In this document: positions 23,851 through 41,358 of the stretch, one piece after another
How the letters are laid out: each line of letters begins with the position of its first letter
How positions within the stretch are numbered: the first letter of the stretch is position 1
Assembly (NCBI RefSeq): GCF_008831285.2
Contig: NC_045146.1
Span: forward strand, 7,886,972 to 7,950,971
Direction: 5' to 3'
From: Nymphaea colorata
Lineage: Eukaryota; Streptophyta; Magnoliopsida; Nymphaeales; Nymphaeaceae
Length of the DNA: 64,000 bases
Program-made: the position numbers and the translations under genes
The notes under the pieces: generated by a model
The model's input: only the letters and a program-made list of their open reading frames with translations
Database searches by the model: none
Told to the model about the DNA's origin: nothing

Positions 23851-26800
23851 CTTCCCCTCAAGTTGGATCTCCTATCTCATAGATACCCAACCTGTCTGTT
23901 AGATTGTAGAATGCTTCTTTGTTTGCCGCCTTTGCCAAAATATGAGCTACTTGGTGTTTGTTATTGACATGTTCAGTGTCGATGATACAAGACTATATCT
24001 TTCTTCTAATGAAATAGCAGTCTACCTTGATGTGTTTGGTTCTTTCATTGAAACAAAGTTGTTTCCATTTGCGTATTGTGGTCTTGTTGTCACAAAATTT
24101 TCATCAGTAGTTGCACTTGAATATTCATATCCTTTACCTAATATTTGATCCATTGGAGAGTTCATAAATAGCCATAGCCATTGATCGATATTCTACTTCG
24201 GTGCTAGACCAAGCAACTACCATTTGTTTCTTACTTTTCCAATATACTAATTTGCCACACACAAAGCAATAGTATCCAAGGTTGATTGTGGTCATTGGGA
24301 TCACCAACCCCATCTGCACTAGCAAATCCTTACACTTCCATATTGTTGGATCTTCTAGATAGAATTCCCTTAACAGTTGCTTCTTTCATATATATCAAAA
24401 TTCTGTGTACAACCTCCAAATGTGGTTTTTTTGGGTGCTGCATAAACTAACTTAATATGTTTACTGGATGAGGGATATCTAGTTTGGTTGTCGTAAGATA
24501 AATCATCTAACCTACCTGTCTTTGGAAGCTACCTTTGTTTACCACTGGTTCTCCTTCATCACATTGAAGTTTCAGGTTAGCTCCCATTGGAGTATCATCA
24601 GTCTTTGCTTCTATCATGAATGTTTCCTACAATAGATCTAAAGTATACTTTCTTTGACAAACAAATATATCATTCTTGGAGTAGGTTCCATAACCAAGAA
24701 ATATTGCAATTCCCCTAAATCATTTATCTCAAAGTTTTTCTTTAGAATTATTTTTGTCTTTTCAATGTGTTCTTCATTTTCTCTAGTTATCACTATATCA
24801 TTTACATACATTTTTATCACTGTAACTCCTTCCTTTCAAGTATGTACGAACATGGAATGGTTTTGCTTCACTCATTTTGAATTCTTCACTTACTAATATG
24901 GTGATCACTTTTGAGTACTAGGCCATTGGCAATTGTTTTAATCCATAAAGGAACTTCTTTAACTTGCAAGACATTGGGTACCTTGACTGCACTTTCACGC
25001 TAGAGGGTAATTTCATGAATATTTTGGCATTCAAATCTCCACAGAGAAATGTGTTTTATACATTCATTTGATATAATCTCTATTTTTTTACTATTTCAAC
25101 TGATAACACCACTCTAAGAGAGTTTCATCTTTGCTACTGGAGCAAAAATTTTATGGTAGTCTAATCTCTAAATTTGTGGATATCCTTTTGCTACTAGAAT
25201 TGTCGTGTAACGCTCTACCTGCCCCTTGCTATTATATTATCCTATAAATTCAGCGGCACCCTACAGGCTATTTATCTTTTAGAAACCTTACCAATTCCCA
25301 TGTTTTGTTCTTTTCCAACATGTTTGGTTCTTCTTCCATTGCCATACACCAACTTTCATCTAGTTTAGCTTCCTCATAAGTTTAAGGTTTTGTTTTTGCG
25401 AACACTTTGGATATGAATTTTTTGTGCTTCTTTGTTGTCCTTTGAAGTTCTTTATTGGTAGTTCCTTGACCTTTACCTACATATTTCTGAGTATGGTAAG
25501 TATATAATTCATTTAAGTATGATGGTTTCCTTCTTGCCGCTGTTCTTCTTAGGTGTGTAGTACATCTACACTATGTTTCAATAGCCTGATCATTTGATCC
25601 ACCATGTATTAATTGATCAACAATATCTCTTCCAAGACTAACTATGTCTATGATATTTTTCTCATTGATTAGTGATGCCTAATGGTAAGGGAATATTTAA
25701 CTGCTCCCCCTTGCTAAAAATATTTGGTTTAGGTTGACAATAGTACAACTGATCTTTTAATAACTTTACATCTCTTGAATAATTTTTTTTTTCACTTGGA
25801 TCAAAGCATTTATATCTTTTCTTCCCATATGGATGTCGTAGAAAGATACACTTAACTGCTCTTAGTTGTAGTTTGTTTCTATCATGTGTCTGAATGTGCA
25901 CATAACATGTACATCCAAAAGCTCTAAGATGTTGTATACTTGTAGGTTTCCGGGTGAGCAAGGGGTATTAATCCCACCGCCCGAAAAAGGCCCGAAGGCC
26001 CCCCCATTCCCCCTGCCTCCGGGGTCCTGAGCTGCGTCGGTGTCGGCGATAGCAACGGTGCACCCTTCATCTTAGATGCCGCGCCCTACCGCCTTAAGAC
26101 ACAGGAACATAACGCCCACGGGAATCGAACTAGAGACCTGCCTTAGTACAGGCCCCTAGCTCAACCAGCTACGCTATGCCCCTTGAGGCGTATACTTGTA
26201 GGTTTATTTCTTACTATTTCTAAAGGATTTTTTCCTAACATGCTGGTCATTGTCCTATTCACTATGTGACATGCACAAGCTACATCATCCCAATATATGC
26301 ATGGTACATTCATTTGGAACATAATAGATCTTGTTATGTTAAGTATGTACCTATTTTTTCTTTCACTTGCATCATTCTGTTGAGGTGTTCTAGGGCAAGT
26401 TGTTTGATGTTTTGTATGCTTCTTAACAAATTCATCGCAAAATTCATTTGTATACTCTTTACTATTGTTTGTTCTAAGTACCTTAATTTTTATGTTATAG
26501 TGAATATGTACAAAGCAATAGAATTCCTTGAAAGAGACAAAAACTTGACTTTTCTTATTTGGTTCGTACACCAAGGTAGCTCTAGATTTATTATCTACAA
26601 ATGTTACAAAATACTTACACCTTGATTGACCATCAACTAGGGCTGGTATCTCTAAATGTACCATACCATAGCATTCATCAGTCACAATTTTTAAATTTGA
26701 AAAAGAAAGTCATGACATCTTTGCATTGACATAGGCTTCACATGTTCTACATTGGTCTTCACATAAGGGAACATAGCTCTCAAGCCCTTTTTAGAGGGAT

Positions 26801-26972
26801 GGCCTAGTCTATGATGCCATAACATGGATTCTTTATTGGTTTCAGTAGTAATCAAAGTGCTTTGGCCTAGCACACTAATTATGAATAGTCCATGATCTTC
26901 TATTGTTTCACTAATCATCATTTGATGGTTGATGTTTAGAATGATCAGCCTCTTTTTAGCATTATACAACAA
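23851..26972 (-). mobile_element. Ty1-copia pol, minus strand, interrupted by a SINE
   Basis: Read on the minus strand from 26972, it begins with the pre-integrase zinc region (LWHHRLGHPSKKGLRAMFPY). The integrase core follows (YFVTFVDNKSRATLVYEPNK at about 26610-26550; CPRTPQQNDASERKNRYIL near 26400; a core residue of the usual TDNGGEY-like site is changed to RTNNSKEY). Next is the integrase C-terminal part (HLRAFGCTCYVH, GKKRYKCFDPSEKK). Reverse transcriptase remains only in pieces (MYVNDIVITRENEEHIEKTK; its YVDD-type site reads YVND), then RNase H (SSTEVEYRSMAMAIYEL). Much of the reverse transcriptase between about 24820 and 25660 is broken by stops. A SINE at 25950-26189 splits the integrase. 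The element is inactive. Confidence 0.85.
25950..26189 (-). mobile_element. tRNA-derived SINE with 16-bp target-site duplication
   Basis: The GC-rich 240-bp body is flanked by identical copies of GTATACTTGTAGGTTT at 25934-25949 and 26190-26205. On the minus strand the 5' part has an A box (TAGCGTAGCTGG, complement of 26165-26176) and, 33 bases on, a B box (AGTTCGATTCC, complement of 26121-26131). These form a tRNA-like RNA polymerase III promoter. The 3' end reads GGTGGGATTAATACCCCTTG then CTCACCCGG, with no poly(A). I recall similar GGTGGGATTA-type endings in angiosperm SINEs, but the family is not assigned. The insertion duplicates codons of the copia integrase, so it is younger than that element. 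It has no protein of its own and would depend on LINE machinery. Confidence 0.88.
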
Positions 26973-29878
26973 TTCACAGCTATCATCTTACTCTCTGTCA
27001 GTGTGATTGTGAGAGGAACCACCACCAATTCCCCTCTCTTATCTTTTCTATCAATAGGTTGTCATCATGCTCTCTATTTGGTGTGATAACCAGTGCCAAT
27101 CAACCAAATATATCCAACTTAAACTACAGAGCCACTCTCACCCTTTTCTTTTTTCTCTCAAATCTCTCCCCATCTCTTTGTGTTGATGGCTAGAAAATTA
27201 TTCTTTTTGTATTTGTAGTTAATAATATTGTCTATTATTTAAGTGCATCCCATTAGCAATTGAAGTTAATCCTATCATTTGATTGTTTATGGTGCATTTC
27301 CAGAGATTTTAGTTCTTTGTGTGTGTTTAGATTCAGATAAGTCAATAGGTCTAGATATTTTCTCTCCTTCACATGATACCACAATGTGCTACTCCTAATC
27401 AACAGTTCAATAGAAAGCTATAGAATCAGGACGAAAGAGTCTGGAGCATGGAAAAAATTTTGGTTTCAATTTGGACATAAAATAAAAAAGAAAGCATAAA
27501 GGAGTGGATAGTAAAACAGCAGAAAATACAACTTTGAGATTGCAAGAATGCAAAAGGCCGATAACCATTTGAAGAACTTGTAACGAGACCAATAACCTTG
27601 TGTTGTTGGGAAGAGGCGTCTTTGTTTGTATGAGTATCAGAAAGCGAGGTTTTGTGTTGATCCCCTTCTCTTTCCCTCTTTAATGTAGGGATAGAAGTGA
27701 AAAATTTAAAAAAAAAAAACACCTCCCTTTTTGGTGATTGAATTAAATGTGATCAGATGACCTTATTTGTGATTTAAGGAAAAGTCTTTGCCTAGTTTAG
27801 ACTTTAGATGGTCAATTTTGTATCTCCTCGATCTCCCTCGCTTTTGCAAGGACCACACTTCCCTTTCCTCTTTTCCTTCTCTACTGATCAGTGCCTAGCA
27901 GAAGACACATGCCATTTGCCTTCATTTTTCACTTGCCCCATCATTGCAGCCCTCTTTTCATTGTCATTGCAGAAACTACCCTCCTCTTGTGGATTTGCCC
28001 TCCTTGTCTCCCTCTGTTCTGCTCGATCCATAAAGTGAACCTCCACCATCCTTGTCTCCATTGATTTCATTGCCAAAGAAGCAACCCAGCCCCCACCTCC
28101 CCAACCCCACCAAAAACAAGATTCCCTACCATCACTGTTGCCCATAATAGACTAAAGTTGATGTTTGATGGTTCATCTGCTGGCCACACCTCTATTGGTG
28201 AAGTTTTTTTTTTGTGCCATATTTTCATTTATAATAGGACACTTAGCCTTTGAATGTACATTACATCGTTCATTTTATATGGCATCTTGATTCATTATTC
28301 GAGCTATTGCCATTTGACAGTTCATCGCGTATGCATTACAATGCTCATTTTATGTTGGGGCTAGCATGTTGACTATCAAATTTGCTATTACAATTGTTTT
28401 TTTTTTTTTTGCTTCCCTGTTGGTCAATCATAGAAAAGTTTGGGTGATAACATAGTTATTTTGATAGTCATTTTGTTGTCAACTATATTGGGCATCCTTC
28501 TATAGAGTATTTATTCTCTTGTTGTTTGTGCTAGATCTTGGTATGTCGTTTCAAATTGCCTAGTGACTTGGACCATTTGAGTCAAAAGGATGTTCCGTGG
28601 TAGTAAAATCTTTAACCTATGACATCTCAAAGCAACTAACAAACTCAATATCATTTGGTGATCTCATGATGGGGCTTTGTAGCCAAGGATAATAGGAACC
28701 TGTAGGTTGAGTTCTTGTGAAACACTTAGTTTGATGGCATAAGCAGGAATAATTTGAAACCTTACGTCATGTTTGTGTGAATTGAGAAGAAGTAGAGACA
28801 ACATGCACCTATACAAGGAACCAACAATAGTTGTGTCGGCTACAATTGATGGTCCGAAAATGCATGTAGTTGACAACATATTGTATGCTCTAATGTTTTC
28901 TTTGAGTTTGTAATATATATTTTTTTATATTGTTAATTCTTTATGCCATAAATATTTTTCTTTAATACTTATTTGTAGAGTCTTCATCTTGAGAAATTTA
29001 CTTGTCAGCCATCAACTCCTTCCACCATTATCAAGTGAAGACTAAATCCTGATTCTCCAATAAAAATACAGTCCATTATATATCACCCATCCTCTAACTA
29101 TGGATACAAGGTCAAGTTAGGCCTAAAAGGGCATTTTAACTACTATGATCCAAACGACAGCTTTGACATGCACCACAGCTCCATTTTTCAGTTTTACTGA
29201 ACAAATTTGGCAAGTTCATTTGAATGTTTCATATCTAAGAAACATAATTGTGTCCAATTAGAAGTAGTGGCAAGTGCATGATGCACTCTCATTCTATGAA
29301 GTATATGCATCAATCATTGGCTTAATTTGAACTAAGTAAATCTAACTATGAAGGACTGGTTACCAAATGGCCATAAACAAGGCATTAGTAATTTGATTGA
29401 ACAATTAGACGACACAAAGAGAGATTAGTCTACATCAAGAAAAACCCAAAAGGAAAATGAATCCTTATTTCCACGCGACGAAAGTAATTGTTCATTCTAT
29501 CCTGATGATGAAATAACTTTGGTCCTAAATCGGGTATTTCAGCAAGTTTTGACCTACCCTTTGTGCGACAGACCTTGGGCGAGCCTCTCTACCATGTCTT
29601 CAGGGAAGAATGATATTTATCGAGCTCATCATCTTGTTCAAAATCTACCATATAAAAGAATACAAAAGCGAACGAAAATTTCTCAAAAAAAAATTGATGC
29701 ACATTAGAAAAGGAAATAGCCAGAGATACTACTCGTCCATAAACACCTCGTTGGATCAAGTACTGAAATCCTTCAGATGAAAATTTTTTCAAAGGGATAG
29801 ACCTAACTCCCTCACTTGCCTACAACTCCACTCTAAATCAGAACCAGGGGAGGCCAAATAACCACGTATTGTGGCTGT
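26973..29878. other. No gene recognised
   Basis: A minus-strand TGGTATCATG (near 27373-27382) resembles a copia primer-binding site and could belong to the element at 23.6-27 kb, but the sequence beyond it does not match that element's LTR. Open frames at 27426-27722 and 27808-28145 are low in complexity and resemble no family I know. A T run lies at 28399-28410. Confidence 0.4.
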
Positions 29879-30125
29879 TTGATCTCTGGCGCTGCCAGTG
29901 GCACTAGTATAGCGCTAGAGATCACTACCTTTGCTGCTACTTTAGCATCAGAACTTGCACCTTTTGGTGTAGTGACAAACTTTTTAATGGCTCAAAAAGG
30001 TCGTGATTTTATTTTTGAAAAAACATTATTTGAAAGACAATTGATAATAGAAAACATAACTAACCGAAATTCGTCTATACCATTAGATCAAATTATTTTA
30101 TTGATGGCATGCATGCTAGAAATTG
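29879..30125 (+). other. Open frame with weak short-chain dehydrogenase resemblance
   Basis: The plus frame reads ISGAASGTSIALEITTFAAT, then LASELAPFGVVTNFL and further residues up to PLDQIILLMACMLE. The LASELAPFGVVTN part is reminiscent of the ELAPFGIRVN segment after the active site of short-chain dehydrogenases. No Tyr-x3-Lys or glycine-rich motif is present, and there is no start codon in context. The frame ends in an AT microsatellite. It may be a gene-fragment relic or chance. Confidence 0.25.
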
Positions 30126-30142
30126 GGAAGATCATTTGCTTT

Positions 30143-30144
<2 letters not shown>

Positions 30145-30179
<35 letters not shown>
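30145..30179. repeat. (AT)n microsatellite
   Basis: About 17 AT dinucleotides in a row. Confidence 0.95.
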
Positions 30180-30181
<2 letters not shown>

Positions 30182-30279
30182 TGTGCATGAAAAGATATGA
30201 ACACCATGAAAAGCAAGTAGTCATAGATGAGAATTGCAATTTCATAAGAATGCTACTCTAAAATAAGTTTGTACGCTAG

Positions 30280-30650
30280 AAAAGGAAAAATCGCATAGCA
30301 AAAAGGCGAAAGTACAAATTACAATGTATAGGCGGAGGACGGGAAAAAAACTGAGGTGTAACGAACACGCACTCCGCGGGTCCCACCATCAATCGCTCTA
30401 ATACTCTTCCTAGGACTCTCCCGTCAATTTTGCGATTGCCCAAGGTTCTTTTCGTAAAATTATTCTCAGGCTGACACCCACGGCGAGGCAGATGACGTAG
30501 ACCCACGATCTCGGTCAACGCTGGCAGGAGGGACATACCGCGTGGAAACCGCGTAGCGTGAAAATATTATTTCCCGTTGTGCCCCTTTCCTCCCCAAAAG
30601 GCCGATAAAGCCTGAGCAACCGATGGCCGCGAATTTTTCGACTCCCTTGG
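30280..30650. other. GC-rich, CpG-containing island without an assigned gene
   Basis: Local composition rises well above the AT-rich surroundings, with many CpGs (ACTCCGCGGGTCCCACC, CCGCGTGGAAACCGCGTAGC). It resembles plant promoter sequence such as that before the calmodulin and FSH genes. A minus-strand frame at 30276-30536 and a short plus frame at 30623 (MAANFSTPLAFFYFF) are present, but neither is recognisable. Confidence 0.35.
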
Positions 30651-32237
30651 CATTTTTCTATTTCTTCACGTATTAAAAAGCTGTGATATATCAATTTAGG
30701 TCCTGTTCTTTCTCATAATCTAAAACAATGGTGGCGTGACTTTTCTGAATTTGCAATCACTTCTCTAACAACGCCTAGACAGGAGGCTGGTTTCGGTGTG
30801 AGACAGTTAGTGCAAGGACTCGTGTTCCATTCCTTCATTAAAGAGGTATTTTATCATATTATAAAAATTGTTTTATAATTTTATTTTTGACCTTATAGAG
30901 AAGGGTCTTTTGGGTTATCATCACGATTGTTTTTATCATTTCTAACACAGGCTTGTCTTAGGGGCCTAACACATATCTTGTTCTGGGTATAATATGAAAA
31001 TTTGAAGGGCATTCAACATTTTTAGTCTTGATTCTGGTGCCTAAGCATTAACAAAATTAAGATTTCAGATCTAAGTTTTGATTTTGATTATTTTCTTTTA
31101 GACTTGAACCCTCAATTTTCTTTATGTTTAGGCTCAAGTTTAATCATAATTAAGTTAAATCAAGGGGTGGTCGATATCAGAATGTTGTTGGTTTTGAAAT
31201 GCAGTATGGGAGAAAAATGAATACGTGAACACGCATTTAGTGTTCCTGCTACCAAAATGCTCCACTAAATTACAGTATTACCTTTTAAGAGTTTATTGTT
31301 CAGTTGATAAACTTAAATTAAATAACGATATCACCTTTTATGAGTTGTTGTTGTGTTAAAATATTTTAGAACTTCTTATAATAAGCAAGACTTTTAAAAA
31401 AAAAATCTTCTTCCTCCAAAACAACAAGAGCTCAACTTGAGGCGTGCACCAATTCCAGCAAAACCATGGCGTCTTCATACAAAATATTCTGAAATCAAGC
31501 GGGCTTTTACAATTTCAACAAAAGGTTGTCCGTCATAAAAATGTTTTAGGTGCTCTGAGAGGGAACTAAAGGCAGCCGCATGTAGGAGGCCACTACATTC
31601 GAATCTCCATCACTTAAAATAGCTTTGGAATATTTTCTTATTTGACTAAAATACCCTTGTTCTATTTACTGTGCAACAATTGTGCCACTTCTTCATACCA
31701 TTTGGGTGGAACCAAGGTTTAGATATTCCCAAAGGAAAAATCCATTGGGTTCGCTTTCTTTTAACTTGACATTGTTATGTTATGGCTCCACTATGTATCA
31801 CGGGTTAGAAATTATCAAAATAAATAAATAAAAAAACCTTATAAAGTAAAAGTCTAATTTAGAAAACTCTCGCCAATAAAATTACCAAAATGACATTCAA
31901 AGCAATGATATTCACAATTAATTAAGCAACGAAATCCAATTTTTTGTCAATTTGTGATTGCTAACCTACTTCCTATTTTTTTCGTTTATCTTGAAAAAGT
32001 GAAAAACCTATATGGAGTCTGTTCTAACGTTTTATCCGTCGTGTTCCTGAAAAAGCCTCCATTGTGAATAATAACTTCCTTAAGTTTTCAATAATTGCAA
32101 TTATTTGAAGAAATAGTGAAGTGAAGACTTTGGACTAAAACTTTAGCACCATCATTTTTCAACTGGAGCTTTTGAATGAATCGCTATCTCAGATGTTAAT
32201 AATAAGCATTTAATGGGAGGATTTTTGTTGCCACAAA
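30651..32237. other. No gene recognised
   Basis: AT-rich sequence; I see no domain, array or element boundary. Confidence 0.45.
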
Positions 32238-32605
32238 TACGGGTGAACACGAGCCGAATCAAGCCCGAGTTCAGTCAGCTCGAGCTCAATTCTACTAAGG
32301 CTCGACAAACTCATTTGAATACAGTTGATATTCATCGTTACGTGTTGAGCTCGAGCTCGACAAAACTTGTTTAATTCATAGAATTGATATTTATCGTTAC
32401 GTGTTGAGCTCAAGCTCAACTCGATTAAGGCTCGACAAACTCAACTAAGGCTTGAGCTCGACTCGGCAGTTACGTGTTGAGGTCGAACTCAATTCGATTT
32501 GAACAAGTCGACTCATGAACTCGCGCTCGACTCGTTAAGCAAATGACTCGACTCAAACTCGTTCATGAGCTGAACTCAAGTAGCTTGACTCTTTGTTCAC
32601 CCCTA
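32238..32605. mobile_element. hAT-type MITE, 368 bp
   Basis: Terminal inverted repeats TACGGGTGAACA (32238-32249) and TGTTCACCCCTA (32594-32605) match at 11 of 12 positions. The flanking 8-mers GCCACAAA and ACCACAAA agree at 7 of 8, the target duplication length of hAT transposons. The core is full of GAGCTCGAGCTCGA-like words, as in the elements at 45142 and 50120. It has no coding capacity and would be mobilised in trans. Confidence 0.8.
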
Positions 32606-34190
32606 ACCACAAACCTTACAATTTCAGTTATGGTTTCCGACAAGAAAATTAGAACGTGATAGCATTGACCACATACAACATATTTGTAATTGGGTCTCAA
32701 TTTAGACCTTCCTCCCTTTCTTGTAACTTAGATGCATGCATAGCTTTGAGAAATAATAAAAATTATGTGATTTTCAAATCTGCAATATGCTGAACACTAT
32801 AGATTTAAAGTGGGGTGGCATGCTAAATAACACTCTTGAAACTTAAACCAAGGAAATCAGAAATACCCAATTAATGACCTTATTAGACAATACAAACATG
32901 GGTTAACCAAGGTTTATCTTTTCAAGAAATCGACACAATGTAAGTTATGCTACCTTTGGAGGGTTCTACCACTTCACAGACGACTTAATATATTGAAATG
33001 TGAACTAGTTAATAAATCCAAACGCCCAATGGCTGAACACAGTTTCTTTTTTTTTTTTTTGTTCACGAAAATTTTGTAATTAATTGCATATCAGCTCGAG
33101 CTCGACCCAGCTCGTGTGCAGCCCTAGACTGAATGTAAGGGCAATGTTGTCATTCCTTTGTATATTTTAAGTTTTTCTATTTGACAAGTGGTTGTTGGTG
33201 AATTAAATGAAAAAACTTATCAGACTTGCTCTTTATGAGTGCCATTTTCTTCTTCATTGATTACAACATTGGAAAGTGCAAATTGTACCTATGCATTTTT
33301 TATCGAGAGATATTAATCGATAACTCCGGTGATTATATGCTTCAACTTACTGAATTATGGTTACTGTTCGTCTCACCTGCGGCCAAATGAAAAATGTGAA
33401 GTACATGTTGGACATGTAGAGAATATCTAATTTATGTTCTCTGGATACATCTTCATATTTTTGTTCTAATTAATATAGTTAACATATTGGATGCTGTTTA
33501 TAGATCCAACAATCAAACATAATACATAAGCACAATATGTTATTCGAGAAAAATACATGTTCTTGAATCATGTATTTTAGGGAGATGAACACAGTGTTCT
33601 TATTTATTAGCAAATGTTTTTCGTTACGACAAGATTCATTATAAAGGTGACGTTCTCCAAACATAAGCTTTGCGCAAGAACGTGACAGAACTAGCGGAGC
33701 AACAAATTTTGGTTAGAGGGGCACTGATACAATAGTTTTAACCTTTCAAGAGCTTTTTCATATATATATATATATATAAGCATTAACATAAAAATAAACA
33801 AACTTTGTGAGGCTGGACCATGTGACTCCGCCACTGCCTGACAATCATTTTTCATTAGAAAATGCTTCATGTTCTCCCAAGAAATCCAGTTGCGTTTATG
33901 AATTCGATATTTGTGTTTAGATCAGGCTGCAAATTCTTATTGGAAGGCAACAAAGTATTTTCCGATCACTCGAATGTGACCCGTTTGGGAGTTTCCCAGA
34001 TATCCACTTACTTTACCAAACGGGGAGAGTCGAGGTTAAGTCCGCAAAAAATGGGAAACCGAGTGGAGTGGCATTTAGTAATTACGTTAGTGTCGGAGGC
34101 CGTATAGATAAGCGTCTTCCCTTCCCCAAAATAACTGTGGTTAAGAACTGGCAAGGAGGGCCATCTCAGTCGCAGAGGCGCGTCCATCCA
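32606..34190. other. Intergenic; MITE fragment, dispersed repeat and calmodulin promoter
   Basis: A poly-T run lies at 33049-33060. Positions 33091-33125 (AGCTCGAGCTCGACCCAGCT ... GCAGCCCTA) look like one end of the same MITE family without its partner. About 33684-33842 (GGGGCACTGATACAA ... CTCCGCCACTGCC) shares words with 51955-52115. From about 33950 the sequence becomes promoter-like ahead of calmodulin. Confidence 0.4.
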
Positions 34191-34197
34191 TATAAAA
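34191..34197 (+). promoter_or_regulatory. TATA box of the calmodulin gene
   Basis: TATAAAA followed by GGC lies 158 bp before the calmodulin ATG. This allows transcription to start near 34220-34230 and leaves a pyrimidine-rich leader of about 130 bases. Confidence 0.7.
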
Positions 34198-34231
34198 GGC
34201 CGAACAGTCGGGTGTTTCGCTCTCAGGAGGA

Positions 34232-34239
34232 AAACCCTA
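34232..34239 (+). promoter_or_regulatory. Telo-box-like element
   Basis: AAACCCTA lies in the calmodulin leader just after the expected transcription start. This motif is common near the start of highly expressed plant genes; its activity here is inferred. Confidence 0.45.
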
Positions 34240-34354
34240 GCGTCTCCCTCGATCGTCCCCTCCCCTTCCCCCTCCTCTGTCTCTCTATTTCTCTGACTAA
34301 ATCGTCTCTCAGAGTTCTTCGATCTCCCTCGCCCTTTGATCTCCCAGAGGAGAA

Positions 34355-41358
<7,004 letters not shown>

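Noticed and set aside
26121-26176. tRNA gene suggested by A and B boxes
   Set aside because: The promoter boxes belong to a longer element with target duplications and no complete cloverleaf was apparent, so it is called a SINE.
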